From Actinomycetota bacterium (GTDB lineage Bacteria; Actinomycetota; Acidimicrobiia; Acidimicrobiales; Ilumatobacteraceae): DNA of 8,096 nucleotides. The notes beneath the pieces were generated by a model, which saw only the letters and a list, made by a program, of their open reading frames with translations, was not told the DNA's origin and ran no database searches. Position 1 is the stretch's first letter; each line of letters opens with the position of its first letter. The stretch spans positions 1 to 8,096 of the forward strand of contig SYEA01000107.1 in assembly GCA_005800965.1 (NCBI GenBank), in the 5' to 3' direction. A program made the position numbers and the translations under genes. Positions 1 through 6,071 of the stretch are shown here, one piece after another.

Positions 1-296
1 CAGGCGTGGCCGATGCCCGGGAGTGCGTCGTATTCACACAGCACTGCCACGTTGAGCCCGCTGTCGCCCACCTTGGTTTCGAAAGCGGTGTCCAAGTTGT
101 AGGCCCCACGCGTTACGCCGAGGCCGGCCTTGTCGATCATTCGAGTGAGCAAGTCGTGCGCAAAGTGCTCTTCGTAGTTCAATTCGGGCTTGGCATGAAT
201 CGCGTGGCTGGCAGCGATGAGGTCTGCGGCTCGCCGATCAATGTCGGCAACAACGTGGGCCTTTAACTCAGCAATTTGTTTGGTGTCGAGCGCCAT
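1..296 (-). CDS. M20-family amidohydrolase / metallopeptidase, N-terminal part (cut by left edge)
   Basis: Reading the minus strand from an ATG at 296 gives 98 codons that stay open to the window edge. The N-terminal region contains HAKPELNYEE (about residues 34-43), the 'hPELxxEE' signature of the M20 zinc peptidase/amidohydrolase family. It ends in CEYDALPGIGHA (residues 87-98), which in this family runs on into CGHN. The last two bases in the window (TG) fit the expected Cys. CEYDALPGIGHACGHN is typical of the M20D amidohydrolases (AbgB-like or N-acyl amino acid hydrolases), which cleave amide bonds in the cytoplasm; the substrate cannot be told from this piece. Most of the metal-binding and catalytic part lies outside the window. 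The gene follows the lipid-kinase-like gene on the same strand after 28 bp, but a promoter-like hexamer sits just upstream, so it may be transcribed on its own. Family assignment is firm; the subfamily is inferred. Confidence 0.85.
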   Translation of the reverse strand, partial: MALDTKQIAELKAHVVADIDRRAADLIAASHAIHAKPELNYEEHFAHDLLTRMIDKAGLGVTRGAYNLDTAFETKVGDSGLNVAVLCEYDALPGIGHA

Positions 297-302
297 GGGG
301 TC

Positions 303-308
303 AGGCTA
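303..308 (-). promoter_or_regulatory. Candidate -10 box (TAGCCT) of a leaderless promoter for the M20 amidohydrolase
   Basis: On the minus strand, TAGCCT is followed by 6 nt (GACCCC) and then the ATG at 296. TAnnnT 6-7 nt before the first transcribed base is the usual actinobacterial -10 element, so this spacing would put the transcription start at the A of the start codon. No convincing -35 hexamer is present. The TAG of the box is also an in-frame stop, so the reading frame cannot begin upstream of it. Confidence 0.45.
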
Positions 309-324
309 GTCAGCACCGAAAGTT

Positions 325-951
325 TTATGCCGCTGGCATTGGTACACACAGCAAAAATGCATCAGGTCGCACATTGATGGTCAGATGAGCAGTGCGACCT
401 CGTTGTTTGCCATCGATGGACACGGCACTGCTTTTTGCGCCATGTGGGCTGCTTGGCCACGTGACTTCGGTGCCACGGTGCATGGTGAGTCGTGGATGTG
501 GGAGATGATCGCCCAGTCGCATACGTCGGCGCATGAGCAACAGTTGGCGCAGTCGGATGCTGCCCTTGAATTCCAAGGCATCAATAAGGCCGTCGTTGAC
601 GTGGGCGCGCGGCGCCACGTTTAGCTCCCCGAGGAACCCGCCAGTCGTCACCCAGATCTGCGGCTTGCGCCATGAGCCAACCACCACACTCGACAGCGCC
701 AACACTGGTGCAGCATCATCGAGTTGCACCATCAACACGTCACACGGCAACAAGCGACACGGCTCCCCGAGCTTCGGTGCTCCCGTCTCCACCGACAGCC
801 CGAGTGCACGCAAGATATCCCCCGACTCCAACCACACGTGCGTGGCGCCGTGTTGCAGGGCTGCACTCGCTGCTGCTTCGTCTTTGGCCACCACGCAGTC
901 GTGGGGTGTGACGCCAACAGTGCCCCATGCGGCACCTTTCTCGATGGTCAC
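325..951 (-). CDS. Lipid kinase (YegS/DAGK) C-terminal-domain-like protein lacking the kinase motif
   Basis: This 208-residue protein starts at a GTG that overlaps the helY stop by 4 nt (GTGA), so translation is probably coupled to helY. A weak AGGTGG lies 6 nt before the GTG. From about residue 60 to the end it resembles the C-terminal beta-sandwich domain of diacylglycerol/sphingosine-type lipid kinases. The clearest part is GELNVAPRAHVNDGLIDALE (residues 108-127), matching the family's 'APxAxxdDGLLDvv' segment. It is followed by an Arg-rich helix, GDHLPHP (147-153), SIDGK (178-182) and RPDAFLLCVP (195-204). The N-terminal kinase domain with its GGDGT nucleotide loop is absent; residues 1-55 show only a short GATHVWLESGD stretch of unknown role. 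Full-length YegS-like kinases are about 300 residues. I recall similar short proteins in other actinobacteria, so this may be a stable family rather than a broken gene. Kinase activity is unlikely; the real function is unknown. Confidence 0.7.
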   Translation of the reverse strand: MTIEKGAAWGTVGVTPHDCVVAKDEAAASAALQHGATHVWLESGDILRALGLSVETGAPKLGEPCRLLPCDVLMVQLDDAAPVLALSSVVVGSWRKPQIWVTTGGFLGELNVAPRAHVNDGLIDALEFKGSIRLRQLLLMRRRMRLGDHLPHPRLTMHRGTEVTWPSSPHGAKSSAVSIDGKQRGRTAHLTINVRPDAFLLCVPMPAA

Positions 952-3539
952 GCTGCCCCACCTATCGGCATGCTGCTGGCGCTGAGCACTACACCACGCA
1001 AGACGCGGTGTGCCGCCTCGTCAGCCACGCTGCGAGTAACTTCGTCGGGAGCATGTTGAGCCACCTGGCGCAACAAGTCGATGAGCTGTTTCATCGTGCG
1101 CACGAAATCGCCCGGGGTGGTGTCATCGTCAAGTAGATCGGCAAGCTCGCTACCACCGGCCCATTTGGCAACCGTTTCCACATAACCCGCATCCGGGGCT
1201 CGGTGTGGTGTTAGCCCAGCGGCCGCTTCTTCGCGTTGTAGGCGCTTGCTCAGCACTTCTATTTGGCGAAACCGCGAACGCAGTTGGCTGGAGGGAAACC
1301 GCGGGTCGGGTGCTGCATCTGGGCTGCGGTACTCGTAGACAAATACCGAGCACACCGCAGCCAGCGAAGTGGGGTCAAGCCCATCGAGCAGCTTGGTGGC
1401 AATCGTTTCGGCAACCAGCAGGTCTGATTCGTGAAACACGCGCGATAGCAGCGTGCCACGTGGTGTCAACTGCCAATTTGCCACATACTCCCAACGCTCA
1501 AGCAGGCCGACGACATCATCAAACCTTCGGCTGACCACTTCTGATGCTTTGTCCGAGCGCGACACCAGCTGGAGCAGATCTCGATCAATACGATCCGCTG
1601 ATTTTGCTGCATTGATCTTGAATTTGAGGTCAGGGTCCTTGGCGCACGGGTGAGCGTTGCGCGCCGAGCTCGACGCCGAGGCGGTAGGTGAAGGCTTGTC
1701 GATCTTCATTCGCGACAACCGATGCGCCACCTCGCGCAGTGCCCGCGGATCGCTCTGGTCGACGATGCCCTCAGTGGACAGTCGGGTCACTGTGCGTATG
1801 GATCGCACCAATTCGTCTGCCGTCAAGGCTCGTAACGAGCGGTTGGCAAACAACACCTTGACCTTCACGCCTTTGCTACGCACCGAAGTGCTGAGCACCA
1901 CACCGAGCGCATCGTCAAAATAGGCCACGTCGCCGGCTTTGAGCGCCATCAGGCTCATTTCAATTTCGGTACGGTCGCGCTCACCAGCATCGCGCACGAA
2001 CAAACGTCGGTATTCATCGATGTCCCCAAACTCGCTATGGGCTTGGGCACGCAAGCGGTCACGTTCCTTCTGGCGTTTGGCAATTCGTGCCTGCACCTCG
2101 ACCACACCTTTGTTGGCTTGGTACTGCGCCAGTGACAGGTTCAATAAGTGATGGGTCTCTGCGGGTGAATGTGTACGCACAAGGTTTACCGCCATGTTGT
2201 ACGTGGTGCGAAACGCTGAACTCAACCGAAACGTCTTGCTCATGGCCACCGCTGCGACTTGGTCGAACGATACGAACTGATTCCACACGACGATGGCGTG
2301 ACCAAGACTGTCGATGCCTCGCCGTCCAGCGCGACCCGTGAGTTGCGTATATGACGACGCTTTCAGCAGTTCATGATGCTCGCCCGTGAACTTCGACATC
2401 TTGTCGATGACAACGGCCCGTGCTGGCATGTTGATGCCGACCGCCAAAGTCTCAGTTGCGAACACCACCTTCACCAACCCGCGCATAAACAGTGTTTCAA
2501 CAATCTCTTTGAACGTGGGCACCATGCCGGCATGGTGGGCTGCTATCCCCGACTCAACTTGCGCACTGAATGTGGTGAAGCCGAGTGCTGCGAGGTCGTC
2601 GTCGCTCAGGCCAGCGACGCGGGCATCCACAATTTCGCGGATCTCCGCGCGTTCAATTTCGCTCGTAAGCCGTACCCCGGCTTTGTAGCACATGGCTGCC
2701 GATTCATCGCACTGATTACGACTGAATATGAAGTAGATAGCTGGCAGCAAATCTTTGTCGCGCAACACGTCAAGCATGTCAATGCGTGACGGCGGAAACA
2801 GTCGACTGCGTGAACCGCGACCACCTTGGCGTCGTCGATGGCCGCTTTGCTCACCCGACTCGATACGCAACATTTTGGGGTTGGGGGCCGAATCCACCAA
2901 CGTATCGACGAGTACTACTTCGTCGATGGCTTTGTCGCCGTAGGCGTACATATTGCGCAACTCAACAGGTCGACGACCTTCGATAACCACCCGTGTTGGC
3001 CCCCGCACGGTGGAGAGCCAGTCGGCGATTTCTTCGGCGTTCGACACCGTGGCCGACAATGCCACGAGGCGCACCTCAGGTTCCAGATGGATGATGACTT
3101 CTTCCCACACCGGGCCGCGGTATTCATCCTGCAAGAAATGCACTTCGTCGAGCACCACTACACCGAGCGTGTCGAGTGCTTTTGAGCGTCCATAGATCAT
3201 GTTGCGCAGCACTTCGGTAGTCATCACCAACAGAGGTGCATCAACATTGATGGCGTTGTCGCCAGTCAGCAACCCCACTTGCTCGCTGCCATAAAAAGCA
3301 CAGAGGTCGTGATACTTCTGATTCGAGAGCGCCTTGATAGGCGCGGTGTAGAACCCGCGCTTACCTTCATCGAGCGCCATTGCTAGCCCGTACTCGGCGA
3401 TGACGGTCTTCCCCGAACCAGTGGGTGCAGCAACGAGCACCGATTCTCCGGCGTCAAGGCCATCAAATGCTTGCACCTGAAACGGATCAGGGGCGAACTC
3501 GTAACGCGCCAAGCGTCGTTGGCGGGCAGTGCTGGTCAC
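948..3539 (-). CDS. helY: HelY-like Ski2-family DEVH-box RNA helicase
   Basis: This predicted ATP-dependent superfamily 2 RNA helicase has 863 residues, close to mycobacterial HelY (about 900). Visible motifs in order are: YEFAPDPFQVQAF (about 13-25, Q-motif-like region), Walker A APTGSGKT (38-45), TTEVLRNM (107-114), DEVH box (131-134), SAT (162-164), ATETLAVGINMPAR (361-374) and motif VI QLTGRAGRRG (399-408). A basic insert (HRRRQGGRGSRSR, 234-246) lies between the RecA domains. A Ser/Ala-rich linker (about 612-629) precedes the C-terminal DSHCT-type helical domain (about 685-855; EYVANWQLTPRG, then FHESDLLVAE). The reading frame is open upstream to 3863, but that part lies inside tatC and looks non-native. 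The GTG at 3539 overlaps the tatC TGA by 4 nt (GTGA), puts the helicase core right at the N terminus, and is preferred. The cellular role in bacteria is poorly defined; by analogy with Mtr4/Ski2 it is RNA unwinding linked to turnover or processing. Confidence 0.93.
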   Translation of the reverse strand: MTSTARQRRLARYEFAPDPFQVQAFDGLDAGESVLVAAPTGSGKTVIAEYGLAMALDEGKRGFYTAPIKALSNQKYHDLCAFYGSEQVGLLTGDNAINVDAPLLVMTTEVLRNMIYGRSKALDTLGVVVLDEVHFLQDEYRGPVWEEVIIHLEPEVRLVALSATVSNAEEIADWLSTVRGPTRVVIEGRRPVELRNMYAYGDKAIDEVVLVDTLVDSAPNPKMLRIESGEQSGHRRRQGGRGSRSRLFPPSRIDMLDVLRDKDLLPAIYFIFSRNQCDESAAMCYKAGVRLTSEIERAEIREIVDARVAGLSDDDLAALGFTTFSAQVESGIAAHHAGMVPTFKEIVETLFMRGLVKVVFATETLAVGINMPARAVVIDKMSKFTGEHHELLKASSYTQLTGRAGRRGIDSLGHAIVVWNQFVSFDQVAAVAMSKTFRLSSAFRTTYNMAVNLVRTHSPAETHHLLNLSLAQYQANKGVVEVQARIAKRQKERDRLRAQAHSEFGDIDEYRRLFVRDAGERDRTEIEMSLMALKAGDVAYFDDALGVVLSTSVRSKGVKVKVLFANRSLRALTADELVRSIRTVTRLSTEGIVDQSDPRALREVAHRLSRMKIDKPSPTASASSSARNAHPCAKDPDLKFKINAAKSADRIDRDLLQLVSRSDKASEVVSRRFDDVVGLLERWEYVANWQLTPRGTLLSRVFHESDLLVAETIATKLLDGLDPTSLAAVCSVFVYEYRSPDAAPDPRFPSSQLRSRFRQIEVLSKRLQREEAAAGLTPHRAPDAGYVETVAKWAGGSELADLLDDDTTPGDFVRTMKQLIDLLRQVAQHAPDEVTRSVADEAAHRVLRGVVLSASSMPIGGAA

Positions 3540-4306
3540 TCGACAGCCGACTTGCGGCGGCGCCACAAGATGAGTGCGCCGATCCCCACGGCGATGACGT
3601 ACAACACGGTGAGCGGCACACCGAGCGCCATCAGCGTTATGGGGTCGCCACTGGGTGTGATTACGGCAGCCAGGATGAAAATCACCATGATGGCGTAGCG
3701 CCATTGTGTAATCAGCGTGCGTGGTGAGACCACTTCGACCAGCTGCAAAAAGACCAAGAGCACCGGCGATAAAAATCCGACACCAAATGACAGCATCATG
3801 AGCACGACCAGATTGACGTACTTGTTGATTTGATAGTTCTGCGTTACGTCGGCGCCCGACCAACCAATCAAGAATTCAAGCGCTCGGTCGAGTGTCCAAT
3901 ACGCCAGAAACGCACCAACGGCAAAGAGCACTACCGATGAAAAAATGAAGAAGTACGAGTATCTTTTCTCGCGTTTGGTGAGAGCCGGCACGATAAATCG
4001 CCAGATATTCCAGAGCAACACAGGAAGCGCCACTACTACCCCGCCCCATAATGCAATACGCATACGGGCTGAAAACCCATCGATGGGGCCAAGTGCATAG
4101 AGCGATCCATCGCAGTTGAGTGACGAATTCACCGCGCACAAATCGCGGTAGGGCTTGGTCAAAAATCGCAGAACTGGTTCATAGGCCAACAACAAGCCGA
4201 TGGCCCCAACGGCGATTGCTAGCAGGCTGAAGAGCAGCCGAGTTCGCAACTCGGCAAGATGCCCCATGATCGACATGTCGTCGACGCTGCGCCGTGAACC
4301 GACCAC
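3536..4306 (-). CDS. tatC: Twin-arginine translocase subunit TatC
   Basis: TatC is the integral-membrane core of the Tat pathway, which binds twin-arginine signal peptides and exports folded proteins together with TatB/TatA. The 256-residue protein has about six membrane segments (roughly 25-42, 83-105, 117-137, 164-190, 204-218, 225-247). Family landmarks are HLAELRTRL (16-24) at the cytosolic N terminus, FSARMRIALWGG (78-89), LWNIWRFIVPALTKREKR (98-115) and ITPSGDP (216-222). Two cysteines (57, 65) lie in the first external loop, as I recall for actinobacterial TatC, and could form a disulfide. Where TatC normally has F-E-x-P (Glu170 in E. coli) this protein has FLSP (178-181), so the Glu is replaced by Leu. 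The GTG at 4306 begins 1 nt after the TAA of the upstream tatB-like gene; an in-frame ATG at 4276 (MSIMGHLAEL) is an alternative closer to the usual TatC N terminus. The 3' end overlaps helY by 4 nt. Confidence 0.95.
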   Translation of the reverse strand: MVGSRRSVDDMSIMGHLAELRTRLLFSLLAIAVGAIGLLLAYEPVLRFLTKPYRDLCAVNSSLNCDGSLYALGPIDGFSARMRIALWGGVVVALPVLLWNIWRFIVPALTKREKRYSYFFIFSSVVLFAVGAFLAYWTLDRALEFLIGWSGADVTQNYQINKYVNLVVLMMLSFGVGFLSPVLLVFLQLVEVVSPRTLITQWRYAIMVIFILAAVITPSGDPITLMALGVPLTVLYVIAVGIGALILWRRRKSAVE

Positions 4307-4307
4307 G

Positions 4308-4637
4308 TTAAGGACCTACTGCGGGTGGCTCGCCAGGCGTTGGAGGTAATACGGGCTTGTTTGGCACAGCCTTGTCCACTGCAGGCTGAGCCGATACCGG
4401 CTTGTCGCTCACGGTCTTTTTGAATTCCGCAACGGGCTCGTCCACCAACTTGCGCACCTCGCGAATAGGTTCTTCCATCACCTTGTTCATTTCACGTTGC
4501 ATGTTGCTGGTGACGTTGCGAATCTCGCGATACACCTTGCCAGCTCGCCGCATGGCTGAGGGCAGCTTTTCGGGGCCCAAGACTATGAGACCAAGCATGG
4601 CGATAAAGACCAATTCGGTGCCCGACAGATTGAACAC
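4308..4637 (-). CDS. tatB: TatB-like Sec-independent translocase subunit (TatA/TatB family)
   Basis: This 109-residue protein is the first gene of the tat-helY operon and begins with GTG at 4637. One N-terminal membrane helix (about residues 6-21) is followed by a Gly-Pro hinge (21-22), EKLP (23-26), a long charged amphipathic helix (about 25-75) and a Pro/Val-rich, probably disordered tail. The details favour TatB over TatA: the start MFNLSGTELVF has Glu at position 8, the hinge reads LGPEKLP as in TatB (LGPQRLP in E. coli), and the region after the amphipathic start (TSNMQREM) parallels TatB. TatA usually has a polar non-acidic residue at that Glu position and an FG hinge. TatB sits with TatC in the receptor complex that docks twin-arginine signal peptides. 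The equivalent gene in mycobacteria, between pafC and tatC, is called tatA, so database records may use that name. A TatA-type pore protein would have to be encoded elsewhere. Confidence 0.88.
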   Translation of the reverse strand: MFNLSGTELVFIAMLGLIVLGPEKLPSAMRRAGKVYREIRNVTSNMQREMNKVMEEPIREVRKLVDEPVAEFKKTVSDKPVSAQPAVDKAVPNKPVLPPTPGEPPAVGP

Positions 4638-4643
4638 GTAGCA

Positions 4644-4649
4644 AGCCTA
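4644..4649 (-). promoter_or_regulatory. Candidate -10 box (TAGGCT) of a leaderless promoter for the tatB-tatC-helY operon
   Basis: On the minus strand TAGGCT is followed by 6 nt (TGCTAC) and then the GTG of the tatB-like gene. Its TAG is an in-frame stop, so no earlier start is possible in this frame. There is no clear -35 hexamer and no Shine-Dalgarno sequence. It lies in the 46-bp gap shared with the divergent phosphodiesterase gene. Confidence 0.45.
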
Positions 4650-4671
4650 CGAGACGGGGTTGTCGGCATCG

Positions 4672-4677
4672 TAGTGT
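4672..4677 (+). promoter_or_regulatory. Candidate -10 box (TAGTGT) of a leaderless promoter for the phosphodiesterase gene
   Basis: TAGTGT is followed by 6 nt (TGCGCC) and then the GTG at 4684, the same layout as the opposite-strand box at 4644-4649. The TAG is an in-frame stop that fixes the upstream limit of the gene. No -35 match or ribosome-binding site is visible. Confidence 0.45.
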
Positions 4678-4683
4678 TGCGCC

Positions 4684-5400
4684 GTGCAACAGCGATTTCC
4701 CTCTCTTGTGCAACCCCCATGGCTGTTTGCCCATCGTGGCGCACGTGCACACGAGCAAGAAAACACGATCGCGTCGTTTCGCTTGGCAGTCAAGTTGGGT
4801 GCCACCGGGCTTGAGTCTGATGTGTGGCTGACACGGGATGGTGTTGCTGTTTTGGATCACGATGGCTGGGTTGGCCCGCGTTGGCGACGCCGGCCAATTG
4901 CCGACACCGTATGCGCTGCATTACCCAAGCACATCCCGACACTCTCCGAACTGGCTGAATTGGCTCGGCTTCATCAACTGGCCTTATCGCTCGACATCAA
5001 GGATGCAGCCGCCTACGACGTAGTTGCCCGAACCCTTGCCGATGTTTCTTCCGATCTCGTAGGTCGTTCTTTTATTTGCTGTGAAGATTTTGCATTGCTG
5101 CAAACCATCGCCCCGCGTTTGCGCACCTTGCAGTTGATCGACTCGTCAAGATTGGCCACGATGAAAACCGGACCAGAGCGTCGCTTGGCTGACTTGAGCA
5201 ACCTCGGCGTGGTGGGGCTCAACATGCACCACACCGACTGGAACGGCGGTCTCGTCACCCTCGCCCATCGCTTTAACCGCCTGGCATTCGCCTGGGACGT
5301 ACAGTTCGAGTACCAACTCACCACCACGTTGCTCATGGGCATTGACGGGCTCTATAGCGACTGGGTAGACCGCATGGTCGACGCCGCCAACGTGTTGTAG
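4684..5400 (+). CDS. Glycerophosphodiester phosphodiesterase family protein
   Basis: Enzymes of this family hydrolyse glycerophosphodiesters (deacylated phospholipids) to sn-glycerol 3-phosphate and an alcohol, using a TIM-barrel fold and a divalent metal. The 238-residue protein carries the catalytic signature near the N terminus: HRGA (17-20) with one catalytic His, EN (26-27), ESD (44-46) holding acidic metal ligands, and DHD (58-60) with the second His. The C-terminal GIDGLYSDWVDRMVDA segment matches the family's 'GvDgiiTDxPdr' end. No signal peptide is visible, so it is probably cytoplasmic. It is at the short end for the family but has both terminal landmarks, so it appears complete. 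The GTG at 4684 is the first possible start after an in-frame stop; a GTG at 4708 is an alternative. It is the only complete plus-strand gene in the window, diverging from tatB and converging on lepB. The exact substrate is unknown. Confidence 0.9.
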   Translation: MQQRFPSLVQPPWLFAHRGARAHEQENTIASFRLAVKLGATGLESDVWLTRDGVAVLDHDGWVGPRWRRRPIADTVCAALPKHIPTLSELAELARLHQLALSLDIKDAAAYDVVARTLADVSSDLVGRSFICCEDFALLQTIAPRLRTLQLIDSSRLATMKTGPERRLADLSNLGVVGLNMHHTDWNGGLVTLAHRFNRLAFAWDVQFEYQLTTTLLMGIDGLYSDWVDRMVDAANVL

Positions 5401-5422
5401 GACGCCCCTGCAGATCGTTGGC
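5386..5422. other. Imperfect inverted repeat between convergent genes, weak candidate terminator
   Basis: GCCAACG (5386-5392) pairs with CGTTGGC (5416-5422). After one mismatch, three more pairs are possible (5382-5384 with 5424-5426). It spans the end of the phosphodiesterase gene and the 30-bp gap before the lepB stop. The loop is long (23 nt) and there is no T-run on either strand, so it is not a classic intrinsic terminator. It is the only pairing potential I noticed in this convergent gap. Confidence 0.2.
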
Positions 5423-5430
5423 AGCGCGCC

Positions 5431-6021
5431 TTACAAGGTCGTCACGCTGCTGGGCGGCCAAATCACCACAGCAGCCCGGCCGACAATCAAATCAATGTCC
5501 ACTGGGCCGAACATGCGGCTGTCAAATGACATGGGTCGGTTGTCGCCGATCAAGAACACTTCGTTATCTCCCATGGTGGTGGGGCCCACATCACCAGCAC
5601 CACAACGTAATCCAGGCTCAAGTGTGGAATCCAGATCCTGATTGTCCAGCCATGGTTCGTCGAGCACGGTTCCGTTGATCGAGACCACACAGTTGGTAAT
5701 CGTGAGGGTTTCGCCAGGCAAGCCGATTACACGCTTGATGAGATCATCGTGCTGCACCGTGTCGCCATTGAGGGTGATTCGGTCGAACACAATGACATCG
5801 CCGCGTGATGGAGAACCGAAGCGGTACGAAAGTTTGTTGACCAACACTCGATCATCTCCGAACAATGTCGCTTCCATCGATGGCCCGGCAATATAAAACT
5901 GCTGCACTACAAACGTGCGCAGAGCCATCGCAATAAAGACCGCAGTGACTAGTACGACGAGCCACTCGCGAACTTGTTTCAGCCAAGCCACGCGTCGCAG
6001 GTCTGGTGCTGCGTCATTCAC
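5431..6021 (-). CDS. lepB: Type I signal peptidase (S26 family)
   Basis: This membrane-bound serine protease removes signal peptides from exported proteins on the outer face of the membrane. The 196-residue protein has a short cytosolic N terminus, one membrane helix (about 19-36) and a catalytic domain outside. The catalytic dyad is visible: Ser48 in GPSMEATL (46-53) and Lys96 in DLIKRVIGLPGE (93-104). Box E is GDNRPMSFDSRMFGPV (159-174). Cys111 and Cys140 could form a disulfide. The GTG at 6021 is directly preceded by an in-frame TGA, so it is the earliest possible start. A single membrane anchor and this length are typical of Gram-positive and actinobacterial enzymes. It lies 50 bp downstream of pafA on the same strand but has its own promoter-like box. 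Tat and Sec substrates are both processed by this enzyme class, which fits the nearby tat genes, although it is not in their operon. Confidence 0.95.
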   Translation of the reverse strand: MNDAAPDLRRVAWLKQVREWLVVLVTAVFIAMALRTFVVQQFYIAGPSMEATLFGDDRVLVNKLSYRFGSPSRGDVIVFDRITLNGDTVQHDDLIKRVIGLPGETLTITNCVVSINGTVLDEPWLDNQDLDSTLEPGLRCGAGDVGPTTMGDNEVFLIGDNRPMSFDSRMFGPVDIDLIVGRAAVVIWPPSSVTTL

Positions 6022-6028
6022 TCAGGCA

Positions 6029-6034
6029 ACGCTA
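6029..6034 (-). promoter_or_regulatory. Candidate -10 box (TAGCGT) of a leaderless promoter for lepB
   Basis: On the minus strand TAGCGT is followed by 7 nt (TGCCTGA) and then the GTG of lepB. This spacing is within the 6-7 nt expected for a transcript that starts at the start codon. No ribosome-binding site is seen. It lies in the 50-bp gap after pafA and suggests lepB can be transcribed separately from prcA-pafA. Confidence 0.45.
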
Positions 6035-6071
6035 GTTGCGAAAACTCTTGGCGTGCGGTGAACCCATCCAT

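Noticed and set aside
533..985. Plus-strand open frame (150 codons) opposite the lipid-kinase-like gene.
   Set aside because: Low-complexity Ser/Thr/Pro/Ala-rich product without motifs; the minus-strand frame has clear family features and a coupled start.
2373..2789. Plus-strand open frame (138 codons) inside helY.
   Set aside because: It is antisense to the conserved helicase core (motifs V-VI region) and has no recognisable domain.
3540..3863. N-terminal extension of the helicase reading frame (108 extra residues).
   Set aside because: It lies wholly inside tatC in another frame, its Arg/His-rich composition is typical of an overprinted shadow, and the GTG at 3539 gives a proper HelY N terminus with a GTGA overlap.
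4676..4690. Short hairpin GTTGC-GCCGT-GCAAC over the phosphodiesterase start codon.
   Set aside because: Only five base pairs; such pairings are common by chance and nothing else marks it as a regulatory element.
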